Under the pieces are notes generated by a model. It ran no database searches. It worked only from the letters and a program-made list of their open reading frames with translations, and was not told where the DNA came from. Shown here in pieces: positions 1 through 6,678 of a DNA stretch of 6,678 nt; within the stretch, counting starts at the first letter, position 1, and each line of letters starts with the position of its first letter. This stretch comes from Actinomycetota bacterium (GTDB lineage Bacteria; Actinomycetota; Acidimicrobiia; Acidimicrobiales; CADCSY01). The stretch lies in the NCBI GenBank assembly GCA_019348335.1, contig JAHWJR010000056.1:1-6678 (forward strand). Reading direction: 5' to 3'. Position numbers and translations under genes: made by a program.

Positions 1-8
1 GGATCCCC

Positions 9-323
9 TTACGCCTGCTGGATCTTGATCTCGATGTCGACACCCGCCGGCAGGTCGAGCCGCTGCAGCGAGTCCACCGTCTTGGGCGACGGCTCCAGGA
101 TGTCGAGGAGGCGCTTGTGGATGCGCATCTCGAAGTGCTCACGCGAATCCTTGTCCTTGTGCGGTGAGCGGATCACCGTGTAGCGGTGGTTCTCCGTGGG
201 CAACGGCACCGGGCCCCGAATGGTGGCGGCGGTTCGCACCGCCGTCTCCACGATCTTCTTGGTCGACTGGTCGATGATCTCGTGGTCGTAGGCCTTGAGC
301 CGGATCCGGATCTTCTGGCTCAT
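9..323 (-). CDS. rpsJ: 30S ribosomal protein S10 (NusE)
   Basis: S10 is a small-subunit head protein. As NusE it also binds NusB in antitermination complexes and contacts NusG, coupling ribosome and polymerase. The 104-residue product is full length for the family. It opens with MSQKIRIRLKAYDHEIID, has the TIRGPVPLPTE stretch at about 35-44, and carries the family signature SPHKDKDSREHFEMRIHKRL at 53-72, which includes the extended loop reaching into the 30S body. The C-terminal KTVDSLQRLDLPAGVDIEI also matches. The ATG start follows a GGAG at 7 nt spacing, and the stop is TAA. It lies 31 nt after tuf with no terminator between, so it is probably co-transcribed with the str genes. S10 normally opens the S10 operon (rplC next), but the window ends 8 nt past the stop. 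GGGG directly after the TAA could be part of the next gene's ribosome-binding site. Ala34 sits where I recall Gly in E. coli and mycobacteria. Identification is essentially certain. Confidence 0.98.
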   Translation of the reverse strand: MSQKIRIRLKAYDHEIIDQSTKKIVETAVRTAATIRGPVPLPTENHRYTVIRSPHKDKDSREHFEMRIHKRLLDILEPSPKTVDSLQRLDLPAGVDIEIKIQQA

Positions 324-335
324 CCGGAGGCTCCG
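324..335 (-). promoter_or_regulatory. rpsJ ribosome-binding site inside a small inverted repeat
   Basis: On the minus strand this reads CGGAGCCTCCGG immediately before the rpsJ ATG. GGAG (331-334) is the Shine-Dalgarno core, 7 nt from the start. CGGAG (331-335) and CTCCG (325-329) are exact reverse complements around one base, so the RNA could form a CGGA/TCCG hairpin with a GCC loop that covers the Shine-Dalgarno. The ribosome-binding assignment is firm. A regulatory role for the hairpin is only a possibility, since short complementary GC runs are common in such DNA. Confidence 0.6.
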
Positions 336-354
336 CCCGGTGACGGCATGCCGG

Positions 355-1542
<1,188 letters not shown>

Positions 1543-1561
1543 GACTCCTATTTTCCTCTCC
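1543..1561 (-). promoter_or_regulatory. tuf ribosome-binding region with two Shine-Dalgarno-like motifs
   Basis: The minus strand before the tuf ATG reads GGAGAGGAAAATAGGAGTC. Two purine-rich motifs are present. AGGAG (1545-1549) sits only 2 nt from the ATG, closer than the usual 5-9 nt, and GAGAGG (1555-1560) sits 12 nt away. Neither spacing is ideal. The protein homology nevertheless fixes this ATG as the start. The A-run between the motifs makes this a locally A-rich, probably unstructured stretch in otherwise GC-rich DNA. Confidence 0.6.
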
Positions 1562-1576
1562 GAAGAATTACGACGG

Positions 1577-3673
<2,097 letters not shown>

Positions 3674-3685
3674 GAGGACTCCTTC
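3674..3685 (-). promoter_or_regulatory. fusA ribosome-binding site
   Basis: GAAGGAGTCCTC directly precedes the fusA ATG on the minus strand. GAAGGAG (3679-3685) is a strong Shine-Dalgarno match 5 nt from the start. It decides the ATG at 3671-3673, and the protein opening (MTPIRPTPLGRIRNIGIMAH) fits EF-G. AGGA and TCCT around a single G form a small inverted repeat overlapping the site, too tight to be a stable hairpin alone. Just upstream, CGCGG (3706-3710) can pair with CCGCG (3685-3689), which abuts the Shine-Dalgarno. Confidence 0.75.
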
Positions 3686-3720
3686 GCGGCGGACGCGTGC
3701 GCCTACCGCGACTTCAGGGG

Positions 3721-3742
3721 GAACGTACCGGCACGGCGGGGC
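3721..3742 (-). repeat. Imperfect direct repeat before fusA, copy 2
   Basis: On the minus strand this reads GCCCCGC, an extra CG, then TGCCGGTACGTTC. It matches copy 1 at 3761-3780 in 17 of 20 aligned bases, with one 2-nt insertion. The identical TGCCGGTA cores (3726-3733 and 3766-3773) are exactly 40 bp apart, close to four helical turns, so a protein could contact the same face of the DNA at both. Function unknown. Chance similarity in GC-rich DNA cannot be excluded. Confidence 0.45.
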
Positions 3743-3760
3743 CGACCGCCGGCAGAGGCC

Positions 3761-3780
3761 GAGTCTACCGGCAGCGGGGC
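3761..3780 (-). repeat. Imperfect direct repeat before fusA, copy 1
   Basis: On the minus strand this reads GCCCCGCTGCCGGTAGACTC, starting 7 nt after the rpsG stop codon. It is the upstream partner of the copy at 3721-3742. Its TAGACT hexamer fits the loose actinobacterial -10 pattern TANNNT, but no strong -35 box accompanies it. It could be an operator, a promoter element or an RNA feature, and none of these can be decided from sequence alone. Confidence 0.45.
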
Positions 3781-3787
3781 AAATGCC

Positions 3788-4258
3788 TCACCAGCGGTAG
3801 TGCGCGAACGCCTTGTTCGACTCCGCCATCTTCTGGAGGTCTTCCTTGCGCTTCATGCTGGCGCCGATGCCGTTGGAGGCGTCGAGCAGCTCGTTGGCGA
3901 CCCGCTCGGCCATCGTCTTCTCCCGTCGCTGGCGGGCGTAACCCACCACCCACCGGATCGACAGCGTGTTGGCGCGGCGGGGCCGCACCTCCACCGGGAC
4001 CTGATAGGTGGCGCCACCTACGCGCCGGCTACGGACCTCGAGCGCCGGCTTGACGTTCTCCATGGCCCGCTTCAGCGTGGGGATGGGATCACCGCCGGTC
4101 TTCTCCTTGATGATGTCGAGCGCGTCGTACACGATCCGCTCGGCAGTCGACCGCTTGCCCCGCTGGAGCACCTTGTTGACCACCTGGGTGACCAGCACGG
4201 AGCGGTAGATGGGGTCGGGCATGAGCTCCCGGCGAGGCGCCGGTCCCTTGCGAGGCAC
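3788..4258 (-). CDS. rpsG: 30S ribosomal protein S7
   Basis: S7 is a primary 16S rRNA-binding protein that nucleates assembly of the 30S head and lies next to the E-site tRNA. The 156-residue product is the usual length. It starts MPRKGPAPRRELMPDPIYRS and carries LVTQVVNKVLQRGKRSTAE at about 22-40, the beta-hairpin region VGGATYQVPVEVRPRR at about 79-94 and WVVGYARQRREKTMAERVANEL at about 103-124. It ends AFAHYRW. The start is GTG; its first G is the last base of the rpsL stop (TAGTG), so translation is probably coupled. GGGAGGG inside the rpsL 3' end supplies a Shine-Dalgarno 6 nt upstream. In E. coli, S7 represses the str operon by binding the S12-S7 spacer. That spacer does not exist here, so any autoregulation must work differently. 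The identification is certain and the start is strongly supported by both homology and the ribosome-binding site. Confidence 0.98.
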   Translation of the reverse strand: MPRKGPAPRRELMPDPIYRSVLVTQVVNKVLQRGKRSTAERIVYDALDIIKEKTGGDPIPTLKRAMENVKPALEVRSRRVGGATYQVPVEVRPRRANTLSIRWVVGYARQRREKTMAERVANELLDASNGIGASMKRKEDLQKMAESNKAFAHYRW

Positions 4259-4271
4259 TACGAACCCTCCC
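4256..4271 (-). promoter_or_regulatory. rpsL-rpsG TAGTG overlap with rpsG ribosome-binding site
   Basis: The minus strand carries GGGAGGG (4265-4271), a 6-nt gap, then TAGTG, in which TAG ends rpsL and GTG begins rpsG, sharing one G at 4258. The Shine-Dalgarno lies within the last codons of rpsL (Arg-Glu-Gly-Ser). Ribosomes finishing S12 can reinitiate directly on S7, which suits equal synthesis of two subunit proteins. Confidence 0.8.
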
Positions 4272-4632
4272 GCTTGGCGCCGTATCGGCTCCGAGCCTGC
4301 TTGCGGTCACGGACGCCGGCGGCGTCGAGTGCGCCCCGGACGACCTTGTAGCGCACGCCCGGCAGATCCTTCACCCGTCCTCCGCGCACCAGCACGATGG
4401 AGTGCTCCTGGAGGTTGTGGCCCTCACCGGGGATGTAGGCGGTGATCTCCATCCCGCTGGTCAGTCGCACTCGGGCCACCTTGCGCAACGCCGAGTTCGG
4501 CTTCTTCGGCGTGTTCGTGTAGACGCGGGTGCAGACGCCCCGTCGCTGCGGGGCCCCCTTGAGGGCGGCGGTCTTGCCCTTTTCGGGCTTCGACTCGCGG
4601 CCCTTGCGAACGAGCTGCTGGATCGTGGGCAC
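4258..4632 (-). CDS. rpsL: 30S ribosomal protein S12
   Basis: S12 sits at the decoding centre of the 30S subunit and controls tRNA selection accuracy. It is the classic site of streptomycin resistance. The 124-residue product is full length and close to the mycobacterial protein: MPTIQQLVRKGR at the start, KTAALKGAPQRRGVCTRVYT at 20-39, TPKKPNSALRKVARV at 41-55, AYIPGEGHNLQEHS at 65-78, LVRGGRVKDLPGVRYK at 81-96 and RKQARSRYGAK at 110-120. Lys43 and Lys88, whose substitution gives streptomycin resistance in other bacteria, are both wild type. Asp89 matches the aspartate that RimO methylthiolates in E. coli. The start is GTG, 23 nt after the rpoC stop, with a weak AGGG 7 nt upstream. MPTIQQ is the universal S12 opening, so the start is secure. 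It overlaps rpsG by one base. The direct rpoC junction suggests it is transcribed from the rpoBC promoter. Confidence 0.99.
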   Translation of the reverse strand: MPTIQQLVRKGRESKPEKGKTAALKGAPQRRGVCTRVYTNTPKKPNSALRKVARVRLTSGMEITAYIPGEGHNLQEHSIVLVRGGRVKDLPGVRYKVVRGALDAAGVRDRKQARSRYGAKREGS

Positions 4633-4655
4633 CGGGGTACCCTATCGGGCCGGCG
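4633..4655 (-). promoter_or_regulatory. rpoC-rpsL junction with weak rpsL ribosome-binding site
   Basis: Only 23 nt separate the rpoC TGA from the rpsL GTG. The minus strand holds TAGGGTACCCCG just before the GTG. AGGG (4640-4643), 7 nt from the start, is the only Shine-Dalgarno-like motif. GGGTACCC is an 8-bp palindrome at 4635-4642. There is no room for a full promoter and no terminator, so rpsL most likely depends on read-through from rpoBC or on a promoter inside the rpoC 3' end. Confidence 0.55.

Positions 4656-6678
<2,023 letters not shown>

Larger units (their letters stand above)
3674..3787 (-). other. rpsG-fusA spacer, the only long untranslated stretch
   Basis: These 114 nt hold no gene. 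They contain two imperfect direct repeats, listed separately, and the fusA ribosome-binding site. A possible 6-bp stem, CGGCGG (3746-3751) with CCGCCG (3734-3739), has a 6-nt loop. The stem is not followed by a T-run on the minus strand, so it does not look like an intrinsic terminator. Each repeat ends in a TANNNT hexamer (TAGACT, TACGTT) that could be a -10 element, but neither has a good TTGACA-like box at 16-18 nt. A GTGAGG overlapping the rpsG stop lies 18 nt before TAGACT and is at best a weak candidate. A secondary fusA-tuf promoter is possible but unproven. Confidence 0.4.

Noticed and set aside
1..6. GGATCC at the very left edge, suggesting a cloning junction
   Set aside because: The same hexamer occurs elsewhere in the window, for example near 302, 3576 and 5819, and the S10 gene ends normally beside it. 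Nothing shows vector sequence or an artificial joint.
344..353. 10-bp palindrome CGGCATGCCG in the tuf-rpsJ gap as an operator or terminator
   Set aside because: A perfect 10-bp palindrome in GC-rich DNA is not rare. It has no T-run and no second copy in the window.
3734..3751. GC-rich stem-loop between rpsG and fusA as an intrinsic terminator
   Set aside because: The 6-bp stem has no T-run on its 3' side in the transcribed direction, and fusA-tuf follow in the usual operon order. A terminator here is unlikely.

Overview
The window is a tightly packed, G+C-rich block of core gene-expression genes, all on the minus strand. In transcription order (high to low coordinates) they are: the 3' part of rpoC (RNA polymerase beta'), rpsL (S12), rpsG (S7), fusA (EF-G), tuf (EF-Tu) and rpsJ (S10). 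This is the bacterial str operon, joined upstream to the rpoBC operon and downstream to the first gene of the S10 ribosomal-protein operon. Spacers are short: 23 nt rpoC-rpsL, a 1-nt overlap rpsL-rpsG, 114 nt rpsG-fusA, 34 nt fusA-tuf and 31 nt tuf-rpsJ. No convincing terminator separates any pair, so one long transcription unit is the simplest reading.

The organism looks like a high-G+C member of the Actinobacteriota. S12, S7 and the RpoC C-terminal region resemble actinobacterial proteins as I remember them, and RpoC lacks the large trigger-loop insertion of Proteobacteria. EF-Tu has DMPGH in its G3 motif rather than the DAPGH or DCPGH I recall from mycobacteria and E. coli. Together with the direct rpoC-rpsL junction, this makes me lean to a deep actinobacterial lineage such as Acidimicrobiia. 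That placement is an inference from memory and needs a phylogeny.

Region by region: 4656-6678 is RpoC, entering from the right edge without its N-terminus, with the bridge helix, the trigger loop, the second zinc site and an unusual Gly/Ala/Ser-rich tail. 3788-4632 holds S12 and S7, translationally coupled. 3674-3787 is the only sizeable spacer; it carries a pair of imperfect direct repeats exactly 40 bp apart and a GC-rich stem-loop. 355-3673 holds EF-G and EF-Tu, and 9-323 is S10. The products work together: RNA polymerase makes the mRNA, S7, S10 and S12 are small-subunit proteins, EF-Tu delivers aminoacyl-tRNA and EF-G translocates. S10 (NusE) also links ribosome and polymerase through NusB/NusG.

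I see no mobile element, CRISPR array, tRNA, rRNA or defence gene, and no new biological system. The long plus-strand open frames are codon-bias shadows. The points worth a second look are small: the repeated motif before fusA, the crowded tuf ribosome-binding region, the RpoC tail, the EF-Tu G3 residue and the operon junctions.
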